A stretch of 64,000 nt of DNA. Source: Nocardioides sp. ChNu-153 (GTDB lineage: Bacteria; Actinomycetota; Actinomycetes; Propionibacteriales; Nocardioidaceae). Below are positions 26,218 through 36,562 of the stretch, in pieces. Both the position numbers and the translations under genes were made by a program. The stretch lies in contig NZ_JADEVT010000014.1 of NCBI RefSeq assembly GCF_030466625.1, forward strand, positions 26,472 through 90,471, written 5' to 3'. The notes beneath the pieces are model-generated. The model saw only the letters and a list, made by a program, of their open reading frames with translations. It was not told where the DNA came from and made no database searches. The number at the start of each line of letters is the position of its first letter. Position 1 is the stretch's first letter.

Positions 26218-26637
26218 TCAGTCGGTGGCGAGGCCGAGCGCCTCGCACTCGTCGGCGACGTCGTCGAGGGCACCGGACAGCGCGTCGGTGTCATAGGTCT
26301 GCAGGGACCTCCCGATGACCTGCGCCGCCTCGGCGAGGTCGGCGTACTCGTCGTCGGCCGTCCCCGCTGCGCTGGCGAGCGGCGCCATCGCGGACAGCTC
26401 CCAGAAGGCGGGGTCGTCCATGGCGGAGTCCTCGGTCAGCGGCTCGTCGCGGTCGATGTCGACAAGTAGCCCGCAACCCGTCGAGGCGTTGCGCTCTCCT
26501 CGGTCGTCGCTGCCGCCACCCTCGATGAGCAGCCCGATCGCGATGCCCGCGCCGACGCCCACCAGCGCGGTGGCGAGCGCGAATAGGGGCCAGGCGAGGC
26601 TGCGGCGGGCACGGCTGTGGGGAGGCTGCTGGCTCAC
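26218..26637 (-). CDS. Membrane-anchored hypothetical protein
   Basis: 139 residues from GTG 26637 (GGGGGAG about 12 bases upstream; ATG 26667 also possible). One N-terminal helix, WPLFALATALVGVGAGIAIG, anchors an acidic extracytoplasmic domain of about 95 residues with cysteines in STGCGLLVDI and ADECEALGL. No known domain. Confidence 0.6.
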   Translation of the reverse strand: MSQQPPHSRARRSLAWPLFALATALVGVGAGIAIGLLIEGGGSDDRGERNASTGCGLLVDIDRDEPLTEDSAMDDPAFWELSAMAPLASAAGTADDEYADLAEAAQVIGRSLQTYDTDALSGALDDVADECEALGLATD

Positions 26638-26696
26638 GGGGCCCACGCTCCCCCGGTACGACGGCACGAAACGCCCCGCCTCGTCCGACCGCCCGG

Positions 26697-27347
26697 CTAC
26701 TGCCTGTACGTGCTGGCGCTGTCGAAGGCGTAACGCCTGGACTCCGAGACGGTGCGCGTTCCGACGACGACCTCACGGGTCAGCACCATGTTCACCCCCG
26801 CCGAGAGGTGGTCGTACCACAGCTCGTCGGGGAGGCACGCGTCCGGCAGCGTGAGGCCGACCAGGTCGTGCACGCGGGAGAACGTCACCTGCCCGGCGGT
26901 CGCGCAGCGCTCCCTGCTGCCGTCCGCGTGCCAGGTGACGGTGGCCTCGACGAAGAACGCCGTCCCGGCCTGGGTGGGGCGCACCGAGACCTCCACACCG
27001 CGGTACACGCCGTGCACGCGCTGCTCCGCCACGTTCAGGTCCCGCCTGTCGCCGGACCGCGCGTACTTCAGGAGGTAGACGAAGACGTCCTCCACCTTGA
27101 TTTCCAGCAGGTGGTTGGCTCCCACCTGCTTCACCGTGACCCACTCGACGTCCACGCTGCTCATGGGCACGGCGGGCGTGAAGCTGGGGCCGTACGCGCC
27201 GACGTAGCTGACGCCGACGTCGCCCCGCTCGTCGTCGATGCGCTCGATCACGGCCGCGGCGCCCGCCGGCATGGCGGTGACTGCCGTGAGCGACAGCGCG
27301 GCCGCTGCAGCACCTGCCCCGACGATGGTCTTGCGGATCCAGCCCAT
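26697..27347 (-). CDS. Secreted protein, paralogue of the gene at 19984-20598
   Basis: 216 residues, ATG 27347 after GGGGGAG. Signal peptide (AAAAALSLTAVTAMPAGAAA), then IDDERGDVGVSYVGAYGPSF, matching VDDARGDVTLDPYASSGPSF of the other copy in layout and key residues (GDV, GPSFTP). Two cysteines (RERCATAG, PDACLPDE) sit at corresponding places. An extracellular beta-sandwich is likely; function unknown. Confidence 0.72.
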   Translation of the reverse strand: MGWIRKTIVGAGAAAAALSLTAVTAMPAGAAAVIERIDDERGDVGVSYVGAYGPSFTPAVPMSSVDVEWVTVKQVGANHLLEIKVEDVFVYLLKYARSGDRRDLNVAEQRVHGVYRGVEVSVRPTQAGTAFFVEATVTWHADGSRERCATAGQVTFSRVHDLVGLTLPDACLPDELWYDHLSAGVNMVLTREVVVGTRTVSESRRYAFDSASTYRQ

Positions 27348-27394
27348 GATCTCCCCCGTTTCGGCTCACGCCCTCGCGGCGCTGCACGCCCATA

Positions 27395-27970
27395 ATGAGA
27401 ACGCAGACACAGGCGACTCGTCTCGCTTGTCACCGGTCTGGCGGCGGCGTGAGCACTGCCCAGCGGTTCTGGCCCCCGTCTCGGCACGACGGGCGCAACC
27501 ACCAAGCGCGGGAGCGGGTGGCGCTCCTAGTGATCGGCACGTCGTTCCTGCTGCTCGCCGCGTTCGCCTCGTTCGTCGCCGTGCGCGCAATGCTCGGCGG
27601 CCACGAGGCGGAGCACTCGAGCGTCGGCATCGCCATCGCGGCGCTGAGCCTGGCGATCATGCCGCTGCTGTCGTGGGCCCAGGGGCGGGCGGGGCGCGAG
27701 CTCGGGTCGCCCTCGGCGGTGGCGGACTCCCACCAGACGCTGCTGTGCACCTACCTCTCGGCGGTGCTGCTCGCCGGGCTGCTGCTCAACAGCCTGTGGG
27801 GCATCAGCTGGGCCGACCCCGTCGCCGCGATGGTCATCGCCGCAGTCGCGGTGCCGGAGGGCGTCGGGGCGCTGCGCGGGGACGCGTGCTGCGCGCCGAC
27901 GGCGCCGCGGGACCTTGGCGCCGACGGGTCCGTCGAGGCGGAGGCGTGCGGCTGCTGCGCCTCCTGCTGA
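27395..27970 (+). pseudogene. CDF cation transporter, N-terminal third missing
   Basis: The readable part (from ARERVALLVIGTSFLLLAAF) matches the second half of a cation diffusion facilitator: helices 3-6, the HxxxD-like zinc motif region ADSHQTLLCTYLSAVLLAGL and WADPVAAMVIAAVAV, ending in a Cys-rich tail (GDACCAPT ... CGCCASC). The first two helices, which carry the other half of the metal site in this family, are absent; the preceding 35 codons do not resemble them. A deletion remnant is most likely. Cys-rich tail would have bound metal. Confidence 0.65.
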
Positions 27971-27980
27971 GGTACGGCGG

Positions 27981-28487
27981 TCAGCCGAGCGCCGCGGCGA
28001 TCTCGTCGTAGGCGCGGCGGCCGTAGGCGACGAGCCGGGCCTCGCGGACCTGCGTCGGGGTGGTGCGCAGCGTCTCGACCGCGCAGGCGATGGCGTCCTC
28101 GCGCGGCCAGCCGTAGATGCCGGCGCTGACGAGCGGGAACGCCACCGTGCTCGCCCCGAGCTCGTCGGCCACCTCGAGCGCGCGGCGGTAGCAGGACTCC
28201 AGCAGCCCGCGGTCGCGCTCTCCGGCCGAGTAGTTCGGACCCACGACGTGAATCACCCACCGCGCGGGCATCACTCCGGCGGTCGTCCAGCCGGCGTCAC
28301 CTGTGGCAAGCCCGTCGGGGAAGCGGCGCGCGCAGTCGGCCAGCACCTCCGGCCCACCCGCGGCGTGGATCGCGCCGTCAACGCCTCCCCCGCCCCGCAT
28401 GCGCCGGTTCGCGGCGTTGACCACCGCGTCGACCCGCTGCTGCGTGATGTCGCCCTCGACGACCGTCACCTCGGCGAACCTGATCAT
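27981..28487 (-). CDS. Macro-domain O-acetyl-ADP-ribose deacetylase-like protein
   Basis: 168 residues from ATG 28487 after GGGAGG. Single macro domain: VVEGDITQQRVDAVVNAANR, GGGGVDGAIHAAGG, WVIHVVGPNYSAG, VAFPLVSAGIYGWP. These are the ADP-ribose binding loops of the MacroD/YmdB group, which hydrolyse O-acetyl-ADP-ribose or remove ADP-ribose from proteins. It is next to the low-GC island, and macro domains occur in defence contexts, but this gene has the normal high GC of its neighbours. Confidence 0.92.
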   Translation of the reverse strand: MIRFAEVTVVEGDITQQRVDAVVNAANRRMRGGGGVDGAIHAAGGPEVLADCARRFPDGLATGDAGWTTAGVMPARWVIHVVGPNYSAGERDRGLLESCYRRALEVADELGASTVAFPLVSAGIYGWPREDAIACAVETLRTTPTQVREARLVAYGRRAYDEIAAALG

Positions 28488-28775
28488 CAGACCTCCCTCA
28501 GTACGACGACCCTCGCCGCGACAGTACGCCCGGGCGGACGACACTTCGGAACACCGGACGCTGCGGCGCAAACTTCGACGCACCGCCCGCGAATGACAGA
28601 GCAAATGACTGGACCCGGCGGATGCCCAACCCGGACACGTAGCCGCAAATCCACCGCATGTACCCCTGCCGACGGTCGTTGCGCGTCCCCGCGCGGGATC
28701 GGTCCTACTCGCTGCGCGCGTTGCCATCGGTGGTCAGCCTGCTTTGAGGGTCATCCTGTTCCGTAGGCTGCCCGC

Positions 28776-30278
28776 GTGAACGCAACAAACCTCGTCGAGC
28801 AGGCCGAACTCCGCCGCTCGACGACCTTGGCCAGACTGAATCCGGAAGATCGGGCGCGGCGGGGTCAGTACTTTACGCCGGCGAAGGCTGCTGAACTGCT
28901 CACTAACATGGTCACGCTCCCGTCTGACGGCACATTCCGAGTGCTCGACCCAGGAGCCGGAACTGGATCGCTGAGTGCTGCGCTTGTAGCTCGGCTCATC
29001 TCACAGGCTCCGGGAGTGCACCTTCACCTTGTGTGCTACGAACTAGACCCTGTGCTCCTCGGCCCACTTCAAGAGACTATCGCGGAATGCGAAACCGCTG
29101 CCACTACCGCTGAGATGTCACTGACATGGGAGATCATCAACGCGGACTACATCCAGTCTTCAGTTGGCATAACTCGGCACTCCCACCTGGGTGGCTTCGA
29201 TCTGGTTCTCATGAACCCCCCCTACGGCGAGTTGGCCGGGATACACCCTGCTAGGCGCGAACTGGCAGGACACCTAGTCGACACACCAAATCTCTACGCG
29301 GCCTTCATGGCCCTGGGTGTGAATCAACTAAATGACGGCGGTCAGTTGGTTGCCATAACTCCCAGGTCTTTTGCCAATGGGCCCACATTCGCCCCATTTC
29401 GCAGATACCTGCTGAGCGTCGTTCACCTTACCCATATTCACGACTTCGCCTCCCGCTCGGCGGTCTTCTCCGACAGCAAAGTCCTTCAAGAAACAATTGT
29501 CATTGCCGCACAGAAGGGCCGTCACGCTGACCAAGTGATCCTGTCAACGAGTTTCGGGCATCTCGATGAGCCTCTCCGCCGGCTGGTCCGCGCCACGGAC
29601 GTTGTCGATCCCAGTGATTCCGCCCAGTTCATACGGATCCCCACGGAAGATGCCGATGTCGCAAAAGTGCTCGCTTTGCCAGGCGATCTGGCCTCTTTGA
29701 ACATTTCTGTCTCAACCGGAAAGATTGTAGACTTTCGCTTGCGCGAAAACCTGATGACCGAGGCCGACGAGACGTCCGTTCCGATGATCTATCCACTCCA
29801 CTTTGACGCCGGCGTCATTCGATGGCCGGTTGCCCGGGCGAAGCCGCAGCACTACGCGCTGCGAACCGAGCGAGACGCCCGACGCTTGCTGCCCTCTGGC
29901 AATTATGTAGTTGTGAAGAGATTCTCCACGAAGGAAGAGAGGCGACGCGTAATCGCCGCAGTTTGGTCACCCGAGGTCTCGGACTCGGGCATAGCGTTCG
30001 ACAACAAGACCAACGTTTTGCACATCCGCGGCGCAGGAATGGACCTGGAACTCGCCCGCGGCTTGTGCATCTGGCTAAACAGTACGCCGGTTGATAAGTT
30101 CTTTCGAACCTTCTCCGGCCACACTCAGGTGAACGCAACTGACATGCGGATCATGCGTTTTCCATCGGACCAGACGCTTCGCGTCTTAGGCGCGTCTTGG
30201 TCCCCCCCGCTCGTGCAGAACGAGGTCGACGAACTCGTCGACAGATGCGTCTTTGGCAGTGTCGGAGCTGTTAACTGA
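28776..30278 (+). CDS. N6-adenine DNA methyltransferase, Eco57I/M.BsuBI-like
   Basis: 500 residues, GTG 28776 with TAGGCT 6 bases before it (leaderless type). SAM motif I is VLDPGAGTGSLSAALV, motif X GQYFTPAKAAELL, and the catalytic motif IV LVLMNPPYGEL. The C-terminal half (after residue 250) would be the target recognition domain. Length and order fit the methyltransferases of BsuBI/PstI-type systems, but no cognate nuclease is recognisable nearby. GC is clearly lower and codon use different from the surrounding genes, showing recent transfer. It converges with the RelA/SpoT-like gene. Confidence 0.88.
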   Translation: MNATNLVEQAELRRSTTLARLNPEDRARRGQYFTPAKAAELLTNMVTLPSDGTFRVLDPGAGTGSLSAALVARLISQAPGVHLHLVCYELDPVLLGPLQETIAECETAATTAEMSLTWEIINADYIQSSVGITRHSHLGGFDLVLMNPPYGELAGIHPARRELAGHLVDTPNLYAAFMALGVNQLNDGGQLVAITPRSFANGPTFAPFRRYLLSVVHLTHIHDFASRSAVFSDSKVLQETIVIAAQKGRHADQVILSTSFGHLDEPLRRLVRATDVVDPSDSAQFIRIPTEDADVAKVLALPGDLASLNISVSTGKIVDFRLRENLMTEADETSVPMIYPLHFDAGVIRWPVARAKPQHYALRTERDARRLLPSGNYVVVKRFSTKEERRRVIAAVWSPEVSDSGIAFDNKTNVLHIRGAGMDLELARGLCIWLNSTPVDKFFRTFSGHTQVNATDMRIMRFPSDQTLRVLGASWSPPLVQNEVDELVDRCVFGSVGAVN

Positions 30279-30408
30279 CTCCAGGCGTCTCAGGGCTTGC
30301 CGGACACACCAGGATTGGCGACCCCGACCAAGCTGGCTCCGCGATGCTTGTGGTGGAAGCACATGCCCATGACCACGACCATGCGTCATATCTGCCACCG
30401 CGGCTCAT

Positions 30409-31401
30409 CTAGGGATCGACGACAACGGCACCTCTAGCCTGCTCTCTCGACACTGATAGCGAATCGAGAACCTCTGAGTAGACCAGAACCTTCTGTTTAG
30501 GCCCTCCATTCTTCAACCTACTCTTCAATCTATCTGCGTAGTCGTTCGCTATGTAGTTCAACACAGACCTGTAAGGCGACCAGTCTATGCTGTGGGCGCC
30601 CGAACTCCTCGCCTTGCCAGATGACAATAGCTCCGAGAGAATCCTGGGCCGGTTCGCATTATGACTTTTGTCCACGATCTGTAGCAAGTGAGAAATCGAC
30701 TCCGCGAGCCTGCGCACATCCCCTGGCAACAGCTCGGATTCCCACTCGGCTTTGAGTATCGAGATAATGGCATTGAGTTCGTCAATTTCGGGACTCGCAG
30801 CCGGTAAGGCTGGTGTCGCCGCGAGGGTCTCGACGCTTCCGATCACTACTTCGGCTTGCTCAAGGGTCGCCCGAATTTGATGCGCGATCCGTTCTCGGCG
30901 CCAGTCTCGTTGCTCAGTCTTATAGATCAGGTCATGGGTCGCCACGCCCCACGCGTGCTGCAGAAAGGTTTTTATCTGAATCTCAAAGAGCGCACCATCA
31001 GGGATGCTCGTCCGTTCGCCCTCGGTGCGGATGTATCGCACGTACAGTCGTACGTCATCGAACCGAAAACTATCCGGAGACTTGCTCGTGGATTCCGGCG
31101 AGGGGGGGCGCCTTTCGTGCAGTGCGTACTTGGACGTCACGACGTCTTCGGCAACTGAAACTTGAGTGACGTCGGGCACGACTAATGTAGCGGCGAAAAC
31201 GTCCTCGATTTCATGAAGCGCAGAAATCCGTCCAGTCTCAACTTTGAGTGCAAAACTTTCCAGGTTCTTGACACGACTGACGTAGTGCCAGGATGGAAGT
31301 TTTCGCGTCTGCAGGTCGCGGTCAACCTCTTCACGGAGGCTCTTCGCGATCCGCTCTTGGCGGTTGAAGGACTCGCGCAGATTGGGGTCAATTTTCAACA
31401 C
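30409..31401 (-). CDS. RelA/SpoT-fold nucleotidyltransferase, possible toxin/effector
   Basis: 330 residues, GTG 31401, 2 bases after the DUF262 stop. The N-terminal 170 residues carry the (p)ppGpp-synthetase fold: RVKNLESFALKVE matches the RxKxxxSxxxK pyrophosphate motif, EIEDVFAATLVVPD has the metal Asp, and FEIQIKTFLQHAWGVATHDL holds the catalytic Glu and helix. The GYxS/H guanine-binding region is replaced by SFRFDDVRLYV, so the acceptor may not be GDP/GTP. The C-terminal half is helical and unrecognised. Lone RelA/SpoT domains in mobile regions include ToxSAS/CapRel-type toxins that modify tRNA or make alarmones. Low GC. Confidence 0.8.
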   Translation of the reverse strand: MLKIDPNLRESFNRQERIAKSLREEVDRDLQTRKLPSWHYVSRVKNLESFALKVETGRISALHEIEDVFAATLVVPDVTQVSVAEDVVTSKYALHERRPPSPESTSKSPDSFRFDDVRLYVRYIRTEGERTSIPDGALFEIQIKTFLQHAWGVATHDLIYKTEQRDWRRERIAHQIRATLEQAEVVIGSVETLAATPALPAASPEIDELNAIISILKAEWESELLPGDVRRLAESISHLLQIVDKSHNANRPRILSELLSSGKARSSGAHSIDWSPYRSVLNYIANDYADRLKSRLKNGGPKQKVLVYSEVLDSLSVSREQARGAVVVDP

Positions 31402-31403
31402 AA

Positions 31404-32504
31404 TTAACTCAACTGCATGGCTTCGCGCAGAGCGTTCAATCGGGCGACGCGCTGGGGCTCTTCGGTAGTAGCGCCAACAGAGGCGGCCTTGTACCGCGCT
31501 GCTAAGAGTTCGACGGCGCCTTTCTCGGCTTGCAAGGCCGACTCATCGTCCCCGGTCGTCAAGTCGTGTGCAGCTACTGCTTCCATGAATTCTCGGTAGC
31601 GGATGCTAAACGCAATAGCATCACCCGGCGCATCGCCGAGGCCATCGAGGTAGGCCCAAAGAGTATAGAAGTGCAAGAATGGCTGAGCAGCCTCAGATAC
31701 CACGCCGGAACGTTTGTCGAGATCGTCCAACCAGTCACGGGTAGCAAAAAACTTGCCAGTAAATTCTTCCAGGTCGAAGGCCGAATCTTCGTCTTCGGCC
31801 TCATCATGCTCCGCAAAGAAGGCATCAAGGTCCTCCTGGTCAAACCCAGAAACCCGATTTCGAATCGTCACCATTGCAAGTTCAGCCAAATTCTGAACGT
31901 CCGCCATTCTCTTCTCCTTGGCGGTGGTATGGATTTTGAATCTCTTCCACACCGGCTGAAGAATCTCTTCCTCGAGAAAGTTGATGAGCCAACCGTCGAA
32001 TCTCGCGTGCCTAAGTTCCTGTGGGGTCAGCTTCCGAGAGTTCTTATTGAGACGTTCGAAAACCTCGCGAACGAACGTGGGTGAGACGTCGTCAATTTCT
32101 TCCACCGTCACCCGGTAGTTCCATAGCCGCAAACGCGCCTCGTCATCGACCGCCAGATCGCGCCATCGTTTCCCATCGAATCGCGAATCGCCAAAATCGT
32201 TAGGCAAATATACTTTGTTCTGAATGAACTGGAGGACTGTGCTTAACCTCTGTTTCCCGTCCACTACGTGATACATCGCTTGACCCGTGGCAAGATCGAT
32301 TGTCTTGTGCAAGAAAATTGGGGGAGATGGGTAATTCTTAAAGATTGTATCCATGAATGAGCGCCGATCTCTTGGAGTCCACACACTCCGGCGCTGATAC
32401 GGCGGATCCAAGTCGAGTTGGTTTCTGCGGTTCTGTTCAAGCAGCCAACTCATGTCCTGCGTGGTCACTGTTCTATTGACCGTCTCGTATGGCTGCTCTG
32501 ACAC
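31404..32504 (-). CDS. DUF262 (ParB-like) protein, no DUF1524 nuclease part
   Basis: 366 residues, GTG 32504 after GAGGAA. The N-terminal DUF262 domain is clear: LDPPYQRRSVWTPRDRRSF, YPSPPIFLHK and the DGQQR-type nucleotide motif as YHVVDGKQRLSTVLQFI. A helical C-terminal region follows (KLTPQELRHARFDGWLINFL), with an acidic patch near residue 235. DUF262 is the NTPase-like half of GmrSD type IV restriction enzymes and other defence proteins; the DUF1524 HNH half is absent. Being 2 bases ahead of the RelA/SpoT-like gene suggests that the two act as sensor and effector. Confidence 0.87.
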   Translation of the reverse strand: MSEQPYETVNRTVTTQDMSWLLEQNRRNQLDLDPPYQRRSVWTPRDRRSFMDTIFKNYPSPPIFLHKTIDLATGQAMYHVVDGKQRLSTVLQFIQNKVYLPNDFGDSRFDGKRWRDLAVDDEARLRLWNYRVTVEEIDDVSPTFVREVFERLNKNSRKLTPQELRHARFDGWLINFLEEEILQPVWKRFKIHTTAKEKRMADVQNLAELAMVTIRNRVSGFDQEDLDAFFAEHDEAEDEDSAFDLEEFTGKFFATRDWLDDLDKRSGVVSEAAQPFLHFYTLWAYLDGLGDAPGDAIAFSIRYREFMEAVAAHDLTTGDDESALQAEKGAVELLAARYKAASVGATTEEPQRVARLNALREAMQLS

Positions 32505-33211
32505 AATTCCTCATTCCTATGCGAACGTGACTGTAGTCGACCATGACGACTCGGATTCCGCAAGGCTATCAAGCCGCATCGGTGGCCCATGCTGCTCCTT
32601 GACGTCAAGCCCGTGCTGACAGAGACCCGCGCCACAACGACTCCCGGTTGGGTCCGAAGGTAGACCGGTAGGCAGTTGATTGGCCCGCACGGTTGTCGGC
32701 CCCTGGCGTTCTGGAACAATCGGACGAACGTGGCCTGCTATCACGATCACGTCACGCGGCGCCGAACGCTCCGCCAACTGGCGGGCAGAGTCGTTCGAAT
32801 CCGTTTTACGCTCGAGTTCTAGGAGGGCAAACAACATTCTTAAATGTACCCGCTAGCGGCCGGAAACGGCGTCCCGTTCGAATGCGTGGCGTTCACGGTC
32901 GCATTGACTTGCTGTCGGACGCCAAGTGAACCGTCAATCTTGTCGCGGGACCGTGACGGCGCCCGCAGCAGGGGACCTGAACCTGATTCCGCACATGGAG
33001 ACAGGGTCAGGCGTTGCGGAGAGTCGACCGACGAAGTCTTGGTTGACCGCGCTAGTTCGAGCAGCTGAGATCGTAGTCCTTCTCAATACTATTCAGTGAC
33101 CTCACGCTTGGCGTTCCCAATGTCAGGCATCTATTCCCCACCGGTGGGCGTCTCCGTGTCTGGGCTAAGAACGTCCTCCCGTGGCGACGGTAACTTCCGT
33201 ACGCTCGTCCC
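32505..33211. other. Intergenic region of the island, no convincing gene
   Basis: 707 bases of mixed GC between divergent DUF262 and DUF4145 genes. Several open frames of 60-106 codons exist on both strands, but none has a ribosome site plus protein-like composition. Should contain the promoters of both flanking genes; TACGCT at 33200-33205 is a good -10 for the right-hand gene. Confidence 0.5.
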
Positions 33212-33973
33212 GTGGCAAAAGACATCAGAGAGTTCGACGGCTGGCTCGACGAGTACGACTGGCCGCGAGTGGCCTGCCCTACGTGCGTCTACGGCAGCCT
33301 CTCCTTCAATCCGGCCGAGATGACAAGGTCGACCGACACCCACAGCACCGAGCTTGTCGATCTGCACCTCAAGAACCTGGGCCCGCCCGAGGAACTCACA
33401 GGGACCTTCCACGGGCACTTGGACTGCGACAACACTGGGTGCGGGGAACGCGTCACCCTCGCCGGCGACTGGCAGCTGGTCTTCAACGAGGGTTTCGACC
33501 CAAGTCGCGGCCAGCTCGGCAACATCTACCGGGTTCGGTACGTCAACCCGCCGCTGCGGCTCATTAGGCTCCCCAAAGACACTCCTCCTAAGGTCGCTGA
33601 TGGCGTGACGAGCGCCGCCAAAGTTATCTGGGTGAGTCCGAGTTCGGCCGCCAACCGTCTGCGTTACGCGGCAGAGGCATTGCTGGCTCATGAAGGCGTG
33701 CCGCCCACTAGCCCGAGCGGCGGATTGGTCCCCCTCGGGCGGCGCATCAGTGAGTACGCGAAGACGGAGCCCGAGCTGGCGAAAGCACTGAAAGCCGTTT
33801 CGTACATCGGCAATGAGGGCAGCCACGACGAACTGCTGACTATTACCCAGGTCCTTGAGGGAGCGACCATACTCGCACACGTGATCGCGGCACTCTATGA
33901 CAAGTCAGAGGCTGCTATGGCCGCCAGAATCAAGGCCATCAACGACGCCATGGGGGTACTCAACCTGCCGTGA
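33212..33973 (+). CDS. Zinc-ribbon protein with DUF4145 (HEPN-like) domain
   Basis: 253 residues, GTG 33212, TACGCT 6 bases upstream (leaderless type). N-terminal CPTC and a later CDNTGC form a likely zinc ribbon. From residue 145 the DUF4145 pattern appears: RLRYAAEALLAHEG, LGRRISEYAKTEPELAKALK and AVSYIGNEGSHD. DUF4145 is common in type I restriction HsdR proteins and stand-alone in defence islands; it is related in shape to HEPN domains. The Rx4-6H ribonuclease motif of true HEPN toxins is not evident. GC intermediate between island and core. Confidence 0.82.
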   Translation: MAKDIREFDGWLDEYDWPRVACPTCVYGSLSFNPAEMTRSTDTHSTELVDLHLKNLGPPEELTGTFHGHLDCDNTGCGERVTLAGDWQLVFNEGFDPSRGQLGNIYRVRYVNPPLRLIRLPKDTPPKVADGVTSAAKVIWVSPSSAANRLRYAAEALLAHEGVPPTSPSGGLVPLGRRISEYAKTEPELAKALKAVSYIGNEGSHDELLTITQVLEGATILAHVIAALYDKSEAAMAARIKAINDAMGVLNLP

Positions 33974-34428
33974 AGCCTCCCGATGTCGCACGAGTTGCGA
34001 CAGGATGGCCTATCGGGCCGCCTTTCCAAACGGAACCTGAACCAACGCCGACCCCGCACGGGGACGAATCTCGCCAAGGGCTTCATTCGCTATGAATCCG
34101 CGGCGGCGCTATCCATGCCGGCGACCGTTACGTCTACGGACGACGCAAACCACCCTCAATACAGCGGTCGAATGTAGATACTACTGAAAGTCCAGTATCC
34201 ACCCAGGTGGGTCACTCGGCCGCTGGTACCGCGCTCTAAGCGGAAGCGCTTAACTCATTACAGGGCAACGACACCTAGCAATCCGCAGCGGTAGGCAACC
34301 CACGCTAGCCCTCTCCTTTCCTCCCTCTGCATGACGGCGTCACGCTGATGGGCGGCGCTGGGCCGCTCTCACCTGCTTTCAACAAGTCGGGCTTACCGGA
34401 GGGGAGGGCGTCGTACTGGCGTGCCCCC
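33974..34428. other. Right edge of the low-GC island, no gene seen
   Basis: 455 bases without a credible frame, tRNA or integrase remnant. GC rises towards the radical SAM gene at about 34,300. No direct repeat matching the left edge (28,488-28,775) was found by eye. Confidence 0.5.
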
Positions 34429-36447
<2,019 letters not shown>

Positions 36448-36562
36448 GAGGACACCTCGGTGGTCGGGGACGGCGGTGCAGCCTGGTTCCAGGCCAGCGT
36501 CAAGAGTACGGCGCGAGCCCCGGCCCTGCCGAGTCTGCGGCCCTCGCGGGCCGACCGTCCGC

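Noticed and set aside
30409..31401. Housekeeping RelA/SpoT alarmone synthetase
   Set aside because: Too short for RelA/SpoT (no HD, TGS or ACT domains), altered guanine-binding region, and island location.
32517..32837. 106-codon minus-strand frame ending 12 bp before the DUF262 gene
   Set aside because: Position would suit an operon gene, but there is no ribosome site and no protein-like conservation pattern can be judged. Left as intergenic.
28488..34428. tRNA gene or att site at the island edges
   Set aside because: No cloverleaf or TTCGAATCC-type arm and no matching direct repeats were found by eye on either side.
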